This document shows, piece by piece, positions 19,173 to 28,093 of a stretch of DNA of 64,000 nucleotides. Every line of letters starts with the position of its first letter. The first letter of the stretch is position 1. Under the pieces are notes generated by a model, which saw nothing but the letters and a program-made list of their open reading frames with translations, did not search any database and was not told the origin of the DNA. Origin of the DNA: Micromonospora citrea. Lineage in GTDB: Bacteria > Actinomycetota > Actinomycetes > Mycobacteriales > Micromonosporaceae. The DNA lies in the NCBI RefSeq assembly GCF_900090315.1, contig NZ_FMHZ01000002.1, forward strand, positions 1,838,501-1,902,500. The letters run 5' to 3'. The position numbers were made by a program, and so were the translations under genes.

Positions 19173-19979
19173 ATGGACCGCACCCCCTGGATCTCGTTCA
19201 CCACCGACTACGGTCTCGTCGACGGCTTCGTGGCCGCCTGCCACGGGGTGATCGCCCGGCTGGCGCCGGCCGCCCGGGTGATCGACGTGACCCACCTGGT
19301 CCCGCCGGCCGACGTGCGCCGGGGCGCGGCGGTGCTGGCGCAGACCGTGCCCCACCTGCCCGAGGGCGTCCACGTGGCGGTGGTCGACCCCGGTGTCGGC
19401 ACCGCCCGCCGGGGCGTCGCGCTGGCCGCGCCGCGCGGGCTGCTGGTGGGGCCGGACAACGGGCTGCTCGTCGACGCCGCCGAGGCGCTCGGCGGGGTGA
19501 CCGCGGCCGTCGAACTGACCGCCCCGGAGTGGCTCGCGCCCGAGGTGTCCGGCACGTTCCACGGCCGGGACGTCTTCGCACCGGTGGCCGCGCGGCTCGC
19601 GCTCGGCGCGCCGCTGTCCGACGCCGGCCCGGCGGTGGCCCCGGAGAGCCTCGTCCGGCTGCCGGCGCCGGTGGTCCGGCCGGAGCCGGCCGGGTTCACC
19701 GCCGAGGTGCTGACCGTGGACCACTTCGGCAACGTGCAACTGGCCGCGCCGGCCCGCCTGCTGGCGCCGCTGCCGGCCCTGGTGCGGGTGCGGCCGGAGC
19801 CCGGGCCGGGAGCCGGCCGCGAGGCCGTGCACGGCCGCACCTTCGGCGACGCCCCGGCGGGCGGGCTGGTGGTGCACGCCGACTCCGCCGGCCGGGTCGC
19901 CGTGGCGGTCAACGGCGGCCGGGCGGTCGACCTGCTCTCGGTGACGCCGGGCGACCTGCTGCGGGTCGCGACCGGCTGA
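19173..19979 (+). CDS. SAM hydroxide adenosyltransferase (DUF62) family protein
   Basis: A 268-residue member of the DUF62 family related to fluorinase and chlorinase. Typical members hydrolyse S-adenosylmethionine to adenosine and methionine. The N-terminal domain (1-160) starts ISFTTDYGLVDGFVAACHG, has VIDVTHLVPPADVRRGA, VVDPGVGTARRGV and FHGRDVF, all family hallmarks. The C-terminal beta domain contains TVDHFGNVQL. It lacks any halogenation-cluster context, so hydrolase activity is the best guess. Tightly follows the acetyltransferase (10 bp) but seems to have its own promoter. Confidence 0.87.
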   Translation: MDRTPWISFTTDYGLVDGFVAACHGVIARLAPAARVIDVTHLVPPADVRRGAAVLAQTVPHLPEGVHVAVVDPGVGTARRGVALAAPRGLLVGPDNGLLVDAAEALGGVTAAVELTAPEWLAPEVSGTFHGRDVFAPVAARLALGAPLSDAGPAVAPESLVRLPAPVVRPEPAGFTAEVLTVDHFGNVQLAAPARLLAPLPALVRVRPEPGPGAGREAVHGRTFGDAPAGGLVVHADSAGRVAVAVNGGRAVDLLSVTPGDLLRVATG

Positions 19980-20021
19980 CCGCCGGGCCACAGCGGCCCG
20001 ACCCGGCGGAGCCGGCGGGCG

Positions 20022-21233
20022 TCAGCAGGGCGGCACCGTGCCGCCGTAGACCGCCGAGACGTACGCGTGGCTGACGTACTGCCCACCGGCGAGGCGGTTC
20101 CACCGGCTGGTGGTGCGATACGGGCCGGCGACGGTCTGCCCGGTCACGTGGCACTGGATGGGCACGTTGGCGTACCGGGCGGCCAGCCCGCGCACCGCGT
20201 ACGCCGTGCTCGCGCCGGCGCGGACGTTGAGCGGGCCGTCGCCGACCACGCCGCGCGGGCCCGACCCGGTCCACAGGTACGCGACGTCGACCCAAGCGTT
20301 GGTGCCGAGCTGCAACCCGTCCCAGAAGGTGCCGTCGGCCAGGTCGATGCCGGCCGGGTTCAGCACCACCCGGCCGAACTGGTCCCGCCCGCCGTTGTAG
20401 CCGTACTGGTAGGCGGCCTGCGCCTGGGGCTGGCCCTGCGGGAGGTCCTTCCAGTTCTCCCGCACCGCGCTGAGGTTCCAGTAGTCGTCCCGGGTGTTCC
20501 ACGGGCCCACGTCCCAGACCGGCGCGTACTCGCAGCGGCTGCCGCTGGTGGTGCACACCCGGACGGTGTAGTCGCCGGTGTCGCGCGGGGCCAGGCCGCG
20601 CCGGGACGGCAGCGCGACGAAATGGTCCCGGGGCACGATGGTGTGCCCGTTGGCGGTCGTCTCACCGACCAGGCCGATCCGGGTCGCGTACACCCGGAAG
20701 GTGAGGCCGGGGGTGGCGGCGGAGACGGCGGCGGCGGTGTCGGCGGTGAGCCGCACGGCGCGCACCTCGGCGGTGACGCCGGGCCGGCGCGTGTCGAGCA
20801 CCACCCTGGCCTGCACCCGGGTCACCGGGCGGTCGAAGACGGCCGCGTCGCCCGTGACGGCACGCCACTCGGTCCAGCCGCCCGCCCACCAGCCCCGCAC
20901 CTCGGCGTCGACGCTCGCGCCGGCGGCAACCCGGGCGGTGATCTGGGCGCGGACCCGGTTGGCGGGCCGCGCCAGGGTGCGGGGCGCGGCGAGGAGCATT
21001 CCCTCCGCCACCGGGCCACGGGGCGGGCGGCCGGCGCTCGGGCGGGGGTCGGCCAGGCGGAGCCCGGCACGGGTGTACCGGACGTTGACGTCGTCGGCGT
21101 CGACGCGGGAGAGGTCGGTGGCCCACCGCTCGCCCCGGGGAGCGGCGAGCGCGGGGGCCGGGGCGGGCAGCACGGCGGCGGCGAGGACGGCGGTCAGGGC
21201 GGCGGCGGGGATCCGACTTTGAGGCATTTTCAT
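20022..21233 (-). CDS. Secreted protein with double-psi-barrel-like and SH3-like domains
   Basis: A 403-residue secreted protein. A signal peptide (residues 1-30, MKMPQSRIPAAALTAVLAA, Ala cleavage region) is followed by a beta-rich region (35-180, ending around RAVRLTAD), a middle domain (about 185-330) with RVYATRIGLVGETTANGH, a paired-Cys segment and VWDVGPWN that resembles RlpA/expansin-like double-psi barrels, and a C-terminal SH3-like domain (about 335-403, LNVRAGASTAYAVRGL). This suggests binding to cell-wall material. No catalytic residues can be assigned. ATG 21233 follows GAGGAG at 7 bases; a second in-frame ATG lies two codons later. Divergent from nei2. Confidence 0.75.
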   Translation of the reverse strand: MKMPQSRIPAAALTAVLAAAVLPAPAPALAAPRGERWATDLSRVDADDVNVRYTRAGLRLADPRPSAGRPPRGPVAEGMLLAAPRTLARPANRVRAQITARVAAGASVDAEVRGWWAGGWTEWRAVTGDAAVFDRPVTRVQARVVLDTRRPGVTAEVRAVRLTADTAAAVSAATPGLTFRVYATRIGLVGETTANGHTIVPRDHFVALPSRRGLAPRDTGDYTVRVCTTSGSRCEYAPVWDVGPWNTRDDYWNLSAVRENWKDLPQGQPQAQAAYQYGYNGGRDQFGRVVLNPAGIDLADGTFWDGLQLGTNAWVDVAYLWTGSGPRGVVGDGPLNVRAGASTAYAVRGLAARYANVPIQCHVTGQTVAGPYRTTSRWNRLAGGQYVSHAYVSAVYGGTVPPC

Positions 21234-21343
21234 GGCGATTCTCCTCAGAACTCCCTGATCCTGCTCTTGTCGGGAGATCAATGGGAACCTCCATACAAAT
21301 AGCGACACATGCGAATACCGCTCGGGCGAGGGAGGATGGACGG

Positions 21344-22141
21344 GTGCCCGAAGGCGACACCGTCTGGAACACCGCCCGCGTCCTGCACCGCGCGCTGGCG
21401 GGCGCCCGCCTGACCGGCAGCGACTTCCGGGTGCCGCGGCTCGCCGCGACCGACCTCACCGGCTGGACGGTGCGGGAGTCGGCCAGCCGGGGCAAGCACC
21501 TGCTGCTCCGCCTCGCCGCCCCGGACGAGGCCCGCTGGACGCTGCACTCGCACCTGCGGATGGAGGGCGCCTGGCGGGCGTACGCGCCGGGGGAACGCTG
21601 GACGGCCCGCCCGGCGCACCTGATCCGGGCGGTGCTGCGCGCCGCGCAGGGGGTGGCCGTCGGCTACCACCTGCACGAGCTGGCGCTGGTGCCGACCGCC
21701 GAGGAGGGCTCGCTGGTCGGCCACCTCGGCCCCGACCTGCTCGGCGCGGACTGGGACCCGGCCGAGGCGGTGCGCCGGCTCGCCGCCCACCCGGACGCCA
21801 CCATCGGCGAGGCGCTGCTCGACCAACGCAACCTGGCCGGCGTCGGCAACCTCTACAAGTGCGAGGTCCTCTTCCTGCGCGGCGTCTCGCCGTGGACGCC
21901 GGTGCGCGCGGTGCCGGACCTCGCCGGCACGGTCGCGCTGGCGCAGCGGCTCCTCGCGGCCAACCGGGGCCGCTGGACGCAGAGCACCACCGGGTCGCTG
22001 CACCGGGGGCAGACCAGCTACGTCTACGGGCGGCGCGCCCAGCCCTGCCGTCGCTGCGGCGCCGCGATCCGCAAGGAGGAACTGGGCGAGCGGGTCACCT
22101 ACTGGTGCCCCGTCTGCCAGCCGGAACGTCCGGCCGACTGA
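21344..22141 (+). CDS. nei2: Endonuclease VIII-like DNA glycosylase/AP lyase (Nei2 type)
   Basis: A 265-residue Fpg/Nei family glycosylase, which removes oxidised bases and cleaves the abasic site. Start GTG 21344 (GGAGG upstream) is decisive because the catalytic N-terminal proline must become residue 1: the sequence begins (M)PEGDTV, with Pro2 and Glu3. The conserved Lys51 in ASRGKHLLLRL, HSHLRMEG, the H2TH-containing NLAGVGNLYKCE and a C-terminal Cys4 zinc finger (CRRC...CPVC, about 237-260) are all present. It resembles mycobacterial Nei2, which pairs with lhr. A 22-bp tandem repeat follows the gene. Confidence 0.92.
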   Translation: MPEGDTVWNTARVLHRALAGARLTGSDFRVPRLAATDLTGWTVRESASRGKHLLLRLAAPDEARWTLHSHLRMEGAWRAYAPGERWTARPAHLIRAVLRAAQGVAVGYHLHELALVPTAEEGSLVGHLGPDLLGADWDPAEAVRRLAAHPDATIGEALLDQRNLAGVGNLYKCEVLFLRGVSPWTPVRAVPDLAGTVALAQRLLAANRGRWTQSTTGSLHRGQTSYVYGRRAQPCRRCGAAIRKEELGERVTYWCPVCQPERPAD

Positions 22142-22563
22142 CGACGGTCGGCCGGCGGCCGAGGCGCCGCGGGCCCGGCCGGCTGACGGCGACGCCCAGC
22201 GCCCGAGGCGCGGCAGGCCCCGGCGTCCGTCGCGGCGGGCCAACGACGACCGGCGCCGCAGGCCCCGACAACCGGCGCCGCAGGCCCTGACAACCGGCGC
22301 CGCGGGCCCCGACGACCGGCGCGGCGGGCCCCGACGACCGGCGCGGCGGGCCCCGACGACCGGCCTCCGTCGGCCGGCGTGTCGGGCGGGACACTCCGCT
22401 GCCGCGCCGGGAAGTCGGGTCTCCGCCACAGATAGGGACGATTGGGTACTTCCTAACCCCGCCGCCGCGTCGCATGCTGCGGTTGACTCCTCACGCATCG
22501 TCAGCGACGCGCGAGGGCCGCCACGCCGCCGTGGCCGCCCGCGCGCCCGGACCGGGGAGAGCC
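22142..22563. other. Intergenic region with tandem repeat and promoter region
   Basis: 422 bases without a recognisable gene. The first two thirds hold the 22-bp minisatellite described separately. The last third includes TTGACT at 22463-22468 and a less GC-rich stretch (22425-22460) that could carry promoters for the large downstream gene. No RNA gene was recognised. Confidence 0.5.
22245..22369. repeat. 22-bp tandem repeat, five full copies, after nei2
   Basis: Units start at 22245, 22267, 22289, 22311 and 22333; the core is GACRACCGGCGCSGCRGGCC. A partial sixth copy runs from 22355. The last two full copies are identical and the earlier ones differ by one to three bases. The period is not a multiple of three. 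Located about 100 bases past the nei2 stop. Confidence 0.8.
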
Positions 22564-25500
22564 ATGGACCTGTTCCGCAGACTCCGGATCCCGTGGGCGG
22601 AGCGGGCGGAAGCCCGCACCGGGGACGACGCCGCCGACGGGCCCCGGCCGGCGGGGCCCGTCCCCTCGGCCCGCCGCCCCGAGGAGCCGGTCCCGGCGCC
22701 GGCCAGCCTCGACCCGGCCGCCGTGCCGCGCTGTTTCGGCCCGGTGCCGAACTACGCCCGCAGCCCGCTGCCGGTCGTCGGGGCCGACGGCCGGGTCGTA
22801 CCCGGCACGGGCATACGGAAGTTCGTCGACGCGCTGCCCGGCCTCGGCACGCTCGGGCGCACCCAGCTCGGCGGGCACCTTCCCGTGGCGGTGCCGGACA
22901 CCATCAGCTACCCGGGCTGCGACTACTACGAGATCGTCCTGGAGCAGTACGCGCAGCGGCTGCACCGGGACCTGCCGGCGACCCGGCTGCGCGGCTACCG
23001 GCAGCTCAACCTCGGCACGGACGCCAACGGGCACAACACCGTCGTGCCGGCGGGACGCCCCTGGCACCTCGGCCCGGTCGTCCTGGCCCGCCGGGGCCGC
23101 CCGGTGCGGATCAAGTTCATCAACCAGCTCCCCACCGGGCGGGCCGGAGAGCTGTTCCTGCCGGTCGACCCGACCGTCGAGGGCGCGGGGACGGGCCCTC
23201 TCGACGGTCCCGCGCCCTACCCGCAGAACCGGGCGGTGCTGCGCCTGGCGGGCGCGCACACCGGCTGGATCAGCGCCGGCAACCCCTGGCAGTGGGTGAC
23301 CCCGGCCGGCGAGATCACGCCGTACCCGAGCGGGGTCGGCCTCACCCACGTCCCCGACATGCCGCCGCCCGGCGCGGGCGCCACCACGCTCTACTATCCC
23401 AACGAGCAGAGCGGCCGGCTGTGCTGGTTCCACGACAACACCGTCGGCCTGGCCCGGCTGACCGTCTACTCCGGCCAGCTCGCGCTCTTCCTGCTCACCG
23501 ACCCGGCCGAGGAGGAACTCGTCGCCGACGGCGTGCTCCCCGCCGACCAGTCGCCCCTGGTGATCGAGGACAAGACCTTCGTGCCGGACGACACCCAGCT
23601 CGCCGGGGAGGACCCGACCTGGGACCGGGACCGCTGGGGCTCCCGGGGCAGCCTCTGGCACCCGCACGTCTACCAGCCCCGGCAGAACCCGCACCGGGCG
23701 GACGGGACGAACCCGACCGGCCGCTGGGACTACGGCCCGTGGTCGCGTACGGCGGAGGAGGCCGGGCCCCGGGAGCAGCGCGGGACGCCCGAGGCCGCCC
23801 CGGTGCCGAACCCGCACCACGACCCGGTCGCCGACCCCGACGAGCCGCCGCTGGCGCCGGGCGTGCCGCACCCGTCGGCGGTGCCGGACGCGTTCGGCGA
23901 CACCATGCTCGTCAACGGCATCGCGTACCCGTACCTGGAGGTCGAGCCGAGGACGTACCGGTTCCGGATCCTCAACGCCTGCCTGGACCGCGCCCTGAAC
24001 CTCCAGCTATACCGGGCCCGCTCGGACGGGCCGATGTGGGACGCGGAGGGCGACCTGGTCGACGCGGACGCCGGCGAGGTCCCGATCGGGGAGGCGGTCC
24101 GGGCGCCGGGCCGACCGGCGGACTGGCCCACGGACGGTCGGGAGGGCGGCGTGCCGGACCCGCGCGCCGCCGGGCCGGAACTGATCCAGATCGGCAACGA
24201 GTGCGGCCTGCTTCCCGCGCCGGTGGTGGTGCCCAACCAGCCTGTCGGCTACCGGTACGACCGGCGCGACCCGACCGTGCTCAACGTCGACGCGCACGCG
24301 CTGCTGCTCGCCCCGGGGGAGGTCGCCGACGTGCTGGTGGACTTCTCCGCCGTCCCGCCCGGCGCCACGCTGATCCTCTACAACGACTGCCCGGCCCCGC
24401 TGCCCGGCTTCGACCCGCGCGCCGACCACCACACGGACGCCCCGGACCGCACCACCGAGGGCGGCGCGCCGCCCACCCGCCCCGGGTACGGGCCGAACAC
24501 CCGCACCCTGCTCCAGTTCCGGGTCGCCGGCACCCCGGCCGCCCCGTACGACCTGGCCCGGCTGCGCGACCGGCTGCCCCGCGCGTACGCGGCCAGCCAG
24601 CGTCCGCCGATCGTGCCGCAGGCGGCGTACGACCCGGCGTTCGGCACCCGGACCGGCCGGGAGACCGTCGTCCCGGTGCACGCCACCACGGTCAGCTTCG
24701 TCCCGACCGCCGGCGCCGCCCCCGTGCTGCTGCCGATCGAGGTCAAGGCGGTGCAGCAGGTCTTCGAACCGGAGCACGGGCGGCTGGTGGGCCGGCTGGG
24801 TGTGGGCCACCCGCAGGCCGGGCCGCTCTCCCCCGCCACCCTGCCGCTCGGCCCCACCGACCCGGCGACGGAGGTGCTGCACGTCAGCGACCCGGCCGTC
24901 GGCGTGAGCGCGTCCGCCGACGGCACCCAGCTCTGGCGGATCCGCGGCAACAGCCGGCAGACCCAGCCGGTGCGCTTCGCCGGCTGCGACGTGCAACTGG
25001 TCAACCGGGTCGGCTGGGACGGCGCCACCCGCGCGCCGCACCCCGCCGAGCGGGGCTGGAAGCAGGTCGTCCGGGTCAACCCCAGGGAGGACGTGATCGT
25101 CGCCCTGCGGCCGGTCGCGCCGCCCCTGCCGTTCAAGATCGGCGACAGCGTACGGCTGCTCGACCCGGCCCGGCCGGCCGGCGCCCGCACCGGCTCGACC
25201 CCGGTCAGCCCGGTCGACGGCCGACCGGCGGTGGTGGTCAACCAGCTCGTCAACCTGGGTTGGGAATACCACTGGCACAGCCAGCTCGCCGGCCAGCGCG
25301 ACCAGGGCATGACCCGGCCGCTGGTGCTGCGGGTCTCCCCGCGGGCGCCGACCGGGCTGACCGCGACCCCGGCCCCCGGCTCGGCGACCGCGCTGCCGGC
25401 GATCGCGCTGGCCTGGACGGGCAACGGCAGCCGCCCGGCGCCCACCAGTCACCTGCTGCAGCGGGCCACCGACGCCGCCTTCACGCAGGGCCTCACCTCG

Positions 25501-26211
25501 ATCACCGTGGCGGCCACGGCGACCCGCTACACCGACGCCACCGTCACGCCCGGGGTGACGTACCACTACCGGATCCGGGCGGAGAACGCGGTGAGCTGCT
25601 CCACCTGGTCCAACAGCGTGCCGGCGTCGGTGCAGCTCGCCGCGCCGGCCGGGCTGACCGCGGCGATCCCGCCGGCCGCGCCGCTGCGGATCGCGCTGCG
25701 CTGGGCCAACCGCTCCTTCGCCACCGGCATCGACGTGCAGCGGGCCACCAACCCGACCTTCAGCAGCGGGCCGGGCACGACCGCGATCGGGGTCGGCGAC
25801 AACCACCTCGACGCGGCGGTCGCGCCGGACACCACGTACTACTACCGGGTGCGAACCACCTATCTCGGGGCCGCCTCCCCCTGGTCGACGGTCGGCCGGG
25901 TGACCACCCCGCCGGCCCCAGGCCTGCCCACGGGGGTGACCGCCACCGCCACGGCCCCCGGGCCGGACACGGCGACGGTGATCCTCGGCTGGTCGGCGAG
26001 CACCCCCGCCGGCCCGGGCGCCGGATTCATCGTGCAGCGGGCGCTGGACCCGGCGTTCGCGCGGGAGGTGGCCACCTTCACCGTCACCGGCCGCGGATTC
26101 ACCAACACCGGTCTGGCCCGCGGCGTGACCTACCACTACCGCATCCGGTCGTTCAACGTCGTCGGCAGCTCGCCGTTCACCGGCCCGGTGCCGGTCACCA
26201 CGCCGCCCTGA
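22564..26211 (+). CDS. Multicopper-oxidase-fold protein with degenerate copper sites and three FN3 domains
   Basis: A 1215-residue protein. Residues about 60-920 follow the CotA/bilirubin-oxidase type of multicopper oxidase (WISAGNPWQWVTPAGE, TTLYYPNEQSGRLCW, GDTMLVNGIAYPYLEVEPRTYRFRI in pieces). However, the copper motifs are altered: the HLHG position reads R227-L-A229-G, the WYHDH position W-F-H290-D-N292, the HPxHxH position Q801-P-V-R804-F-A806, and the HCH position H903-W904-H905, so the type 1 Cys is missing. Oxidase activity is therefore doubtful. Residues about 925-1215 are three fibronectin type III repeats (each with VTYHYRIR or TTYYYRVR near its end). No signal peptide is evident. 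ATG 22564 follows GGGGAG. It ends exactly where pspM ends (converging stops abut). Confidence 0.8.
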   Translation: MDLFRRLRIPWAERAEARTGDDAADGPRPAGPVPSARRPEEPVPAPASLDPAAVPRCFGPVPNYARSPLPVVGADGRVVPGTGIRKFVDALPGLGTLGRTQLGGHLPVAVPDTISYPGCDYYEIVLEQYAQRLHRDLPATRLRGYRQLNLGTDANGHNTVVPAGRPWHLGPVVLARRGRPVRIKFINQLPTGRAGELFLPVDPTVEGAGTGPLDGPAPYPQNRAVLRLAGAHTGWISAGNPWQWVTPAGEITPYPSGVGLTHVPDMPPPGAGATTLYYPNEQSGRLCWFHDNTVGLARLTVYSGQLALFLLTDPAEEELVADGVLPADQSPLVIEDKTFVPDDTQLAGEDPTWDRDRWGSRGSLWHPHVYQPRQNPHRADGTNPTGRWDYGPWSRTAEEAGPREQRGTPEAAPVPNPHHDPVADPDEPPLAPGVPHPSAVPDAFGDTMLVNGIAYPYLEVEPRTYRFRILNACLDRALNLQLYRARSDGPMWDAEGDLVDADAGEVPIGEAVRAPGRPADWPTDGREGGVPDPRAAGPELIQIGNECGLLPAPVVVPNQPVGYRYDRRDPTVLNVDAHALLLAPGEVADVLVDFSAVPPGATLILYNDCPAPLPGFDPRADHHTDAPDRTTEGGAPPTRPGYGPNTRTLLQFRVAGTPAAPYDLARLRDRLPRAYAASQRPPIVPQAAYDPAFGTRTGRETVVPVHATTVSFVPTAGAAPVLLPIEVKAVQQVFEPEHGRLVGRLGVGHPQAGPLSPATLPLGPTDPATEVLHVSDPAVGVSASADGTQLWRIRGNSRQTQPVRFAGCDVQLVNRVGWDGATRAPHPAERGWKQVVRVNPREDVIVALRPVAPPLPFKIGDSVRLLDPARPAGARTGSTPVSPVDGRPAVVVNQLVNLGWEYHWHSQLAGQRDQGMTRPLVLRVSPRAPTGLTATPAPGSATALPAIALAWTGNGSRPAPTSHLLQRATDAAFTQGLTSITVAATATRYTDATVTPGVTYHYRIRAENAVSCSTWSNSVPASVQLAAPAGLTAAIPPAAPLRIALRWANRSFATGIDVQRATNPTFSSGPGTTAIGVGDNHLDAAVAPDTTYYYRVRTTYLGAASPWSTVGRVTTPPAPGLPTGVTATATAPGPDTATVILGWSASTPAGPGAGFIVQRALDPAFAREVATFTVTGRGFTNTGLARGVTYHYRIRSFNVVGSSPFTGPVPVTTPP

Positions 26212-26991
26212 TCAGGGGGTACGCAGCGGCGTGCCGACCCCGCGCAGCTCGGACAGCGCCCCGGCCACGCCGTGCAGCAGGTCGGTCGCCTCGGTCAGCC
26301 GGGAGGCGGCCGGGTGGTCGGCGTCGGGGCGGGCGTCCTCGGCGACGTAGCCGGCGGCGGCCACGACCAGCCGCTCGTACGCGGCGACGCCCTGCTCCAG
26401 CTGCCCGGTCAACGTCCGGTGCGCCTCGGCCAGCGGCGGCCGGGCGGCGGCCGGGGCGACCCGCAGCGCGCGTTCGACGCTGGCCACCTTGGCGGCGAGG
26501 TCCCGCAGCGAGCGGTCGGCCTCGGCGGCCTCCAGCAGGGCGGGCTCGGCCAGCCCGGTCAGCCGGCCGGTCATTCCGGCGAGGGTGAGGGCGGCCCGGT
26601 CCAGCCGGGCCCACGGCTCGGCGGCGCTGGTGCCGCGCAGCGCCATCCGGGAGCGGACGCGGCGCACCTCGGCCAGCACGCCGGGGCCGACGGGGAGGCG
26701 CTCCACGGCGGCGACCAGGCGGGCGCGGGAGCGCGCGGCGGCCTCGGCCGGGTCGAGCTCCGGCGGCGCCGGCCGGGCGGCCAACGCCCGCAGGTCGATC
26801 CAGCGCCAGGCGGCGAGCACCAGCGCGCCGCCCGCCCCGGCCGCCCAGGCCGCGTCGGGCAGCCCGAGCCCGGCGTACGGGGTCAGCACGGCGGCGGCGC
26901 CGCCGAGGCCGCCGGCCGTGACGCTCCACCGGCGGGCGGACCGCCGCAGCCGGCCCAGCTGCCGGAAGTACCGCGTGCGCTCGTCTGCCAC
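26212..26991 (-). CDS. pspM: Phage-shock envelope-stress protein PspM
   Basis: A 259-residue membrane protein matching actinobacterial PspM (Rv2743c-like), which with PspA and ClgR forms the mycobacterial-type envelope stress response. The N-terminal part (YFRQLGRLRRSARRW) is basic, two hydrophobic segments lie near residues 25-65, and the long C-terminal part is helical and Ala-rich. GTG 26991 follows GAGGAGG and lies 23 bases after the pspA stop, in the same order as in mycobacteria. The usual third partner, PspN, is not downstream; instead the convergent MCO-like gene ends with no intervening base. Confidence 0.8.
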   Translation of the reverse strand: MADERTRYFRQLGRLRRSARRWSVTAGGLGGAAAVLTPYAGLGLPDAAWAAGAGGALVLAAWRWIDLRALAARPAPPELDPAEAAARSRARLVAAVERLPVGPGVLAEVRRVRSRMALRGTSAAEPWARLDRAALTLAGMTGRLTGLAEPALLEAAEADRSLRDLAAKVASVERALRVAPAAARPPLAEAHRTLTGQLEQGVAAYERLVVAAAGYVAEDARPDADHPAASRLTEATDLLHGVAGALSELRGVGTPLRTP

Positions 26992-27014
26992 TGCTGCCTC
27001 CTCGACCTGGCCGC

Positions 27015-27887
27015 TCAGCCGGCGGCCGTGGTGTCCCCGGTGCCGCGTTCCCGGCCCATGCTGGCCCGGATCTCCTCCAGCCGGGCGGCAGCCGCCGGGT
27101 CGGCGGCCGGCGCGGCGGGTCGGGCCTGCTCCACGCCCGGCCGCTCCTGCTTGGCGCCGAGCTGCTCGCCGGCCATGCTCGACCGGATCTGTTCCAGCCG
27201 GGCGGAGCCGGCCGAGTCGAGGGTCGCCTTCTGGATCTCCAGCATCCGGCCCTCGACGGAGTTGCCGGCCAGCTCGGCGCGACCCATCGCGGTGGCGTAG
27301 CGCTGCTCGATGCGGTCGCGCACCTCGTCGAGGGAGGGCGTGTTGGCGGGCGCGGTCAGCGCCGACATCGACTCCAGCGAGCGGGCCACGCTCTCCTGCA
27401 TCTTGGCCTGCTCGAGCTGGCTGAGCAGCTTGGTGCGCTCGGCGAGCTTCTGCTGGAGGATCATGGAATTGTTCTCGACGGCCCGGCGGGCCTGGGCGGC
27501 GGCGCCCAGCGCCTGGTCGTGCAGGGTCTTCAGGTCCTCGGTGGCCTGCTCGGCGGAGACCAGCTGGGTGGCGAGGGTCTGCGCGGACTGCTCGTAGCGG
27601 GTGGCCTCGGCCTCGTCGCCCTTGGCGCGGGCCTGGTCGGCGAGGACGAGGGCCTGACGCGCGTTGGCCTGGAGGCGCTCGACCTCCGACATCTGGCGGG
27701 ACAGCTTCATCTCCAGCTGGCGCTGGTTGCCGATCACGGCGGCGGCCTGCTGGACGAGCGCCTGGTGCTGGCGCTGGGCCTCCTCGATGGCCTGCTGGAT
27801 CTGCACCTTGGGGTCGGCGTGCTCGTCGATCTTGGCGCCGAAGAGCGCCATCAGGTACTTCCAACCCTTGACGAACGGGTTCGCCAT
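27015..27887 (-). CDS. pspA: PspA/IM30 family envelope-stress protein
   Basis: A 290-residue PspA/IM30/ESCRT-III-like protein that coats and stabilises stressed membranes. It begins [20 protein letters not shown], an amphipathic helix, and is otherwise a long coiled coil (about 25-220). [18 protein letters not shown] and [18 protein letters not shown] are typical. The tail has two copies of a short repeat ([11 protein letters not shown] and [11 protein letters not shown]) separated by an Ala/Pro linker. It lies between clgR and pspM as in mycobacteria; a 206-bp gap before it probably holds its own promoter. Confidence 0.92.
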   Translation of the reverse strand: MANPFVKGWKYLMALFGAKIDEHADPKVQIQQAIEEAQRQHQALVQQAAAVIGNQRQLEMKLSRQMSEVERLQANARQALVLADQARAKGDEAEATRYEQSAQTLATQLVSAEQATEDLKTLHDQALGAAAQARRAVENNSMILQQKLAERTKLLSQLEQAKMQESVARSLESMSALTAPANTPSLDEVRDRIEQRYATAMGRAELAGNSVEGRMLEIQKATLDSAGSARLEQIRSSMAGEQLGAKQERPGVEQARPAAPAADPAAAARLEEIRASMGRERGTGDTTAAG

Positions 27888-28093
27888 CTCCGCGGTATCC
27901 CCTCAGTAGCGTCGCTCCGCCTCGATCCGGCCGGGCGGAACCGGCAGACTCCGGCACGGCCGTGACTCCATCGTCCCAGCCGGAGGCCACCAGGGCATCC
28001 GTACCGGCCAGCGGAGCGAGCGCCGATGCCGTCCGCGATCAACCCTACGCGGCGGCCGCCACCGCGACCACGGACGCGGGTGGAGGGGCGGGG

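Noticed and set aside
19173..19979. Fluorinase or chlorinase
   Set aside because: The family is the same, but there is no halometabolite gene context and the family majority are SAM hydrolases.
20022..21233. Peptidoglycan amidase or peptidase call for the SH3 protein
   Set aside because: No catalytic His/Cys/Glu motif for either class could be found.
22245..22369. Possible CRISPR array after nei2
   Set aside because: Units are contiguous with no unique spacers and no cas genes are nearby.
22564..25320. Functional laccase or bilirubin oxidase
   Set aside because: Key residues of all four copper motifs are replaced, including the type 1 Cys, so I did not assign oxidase activity.
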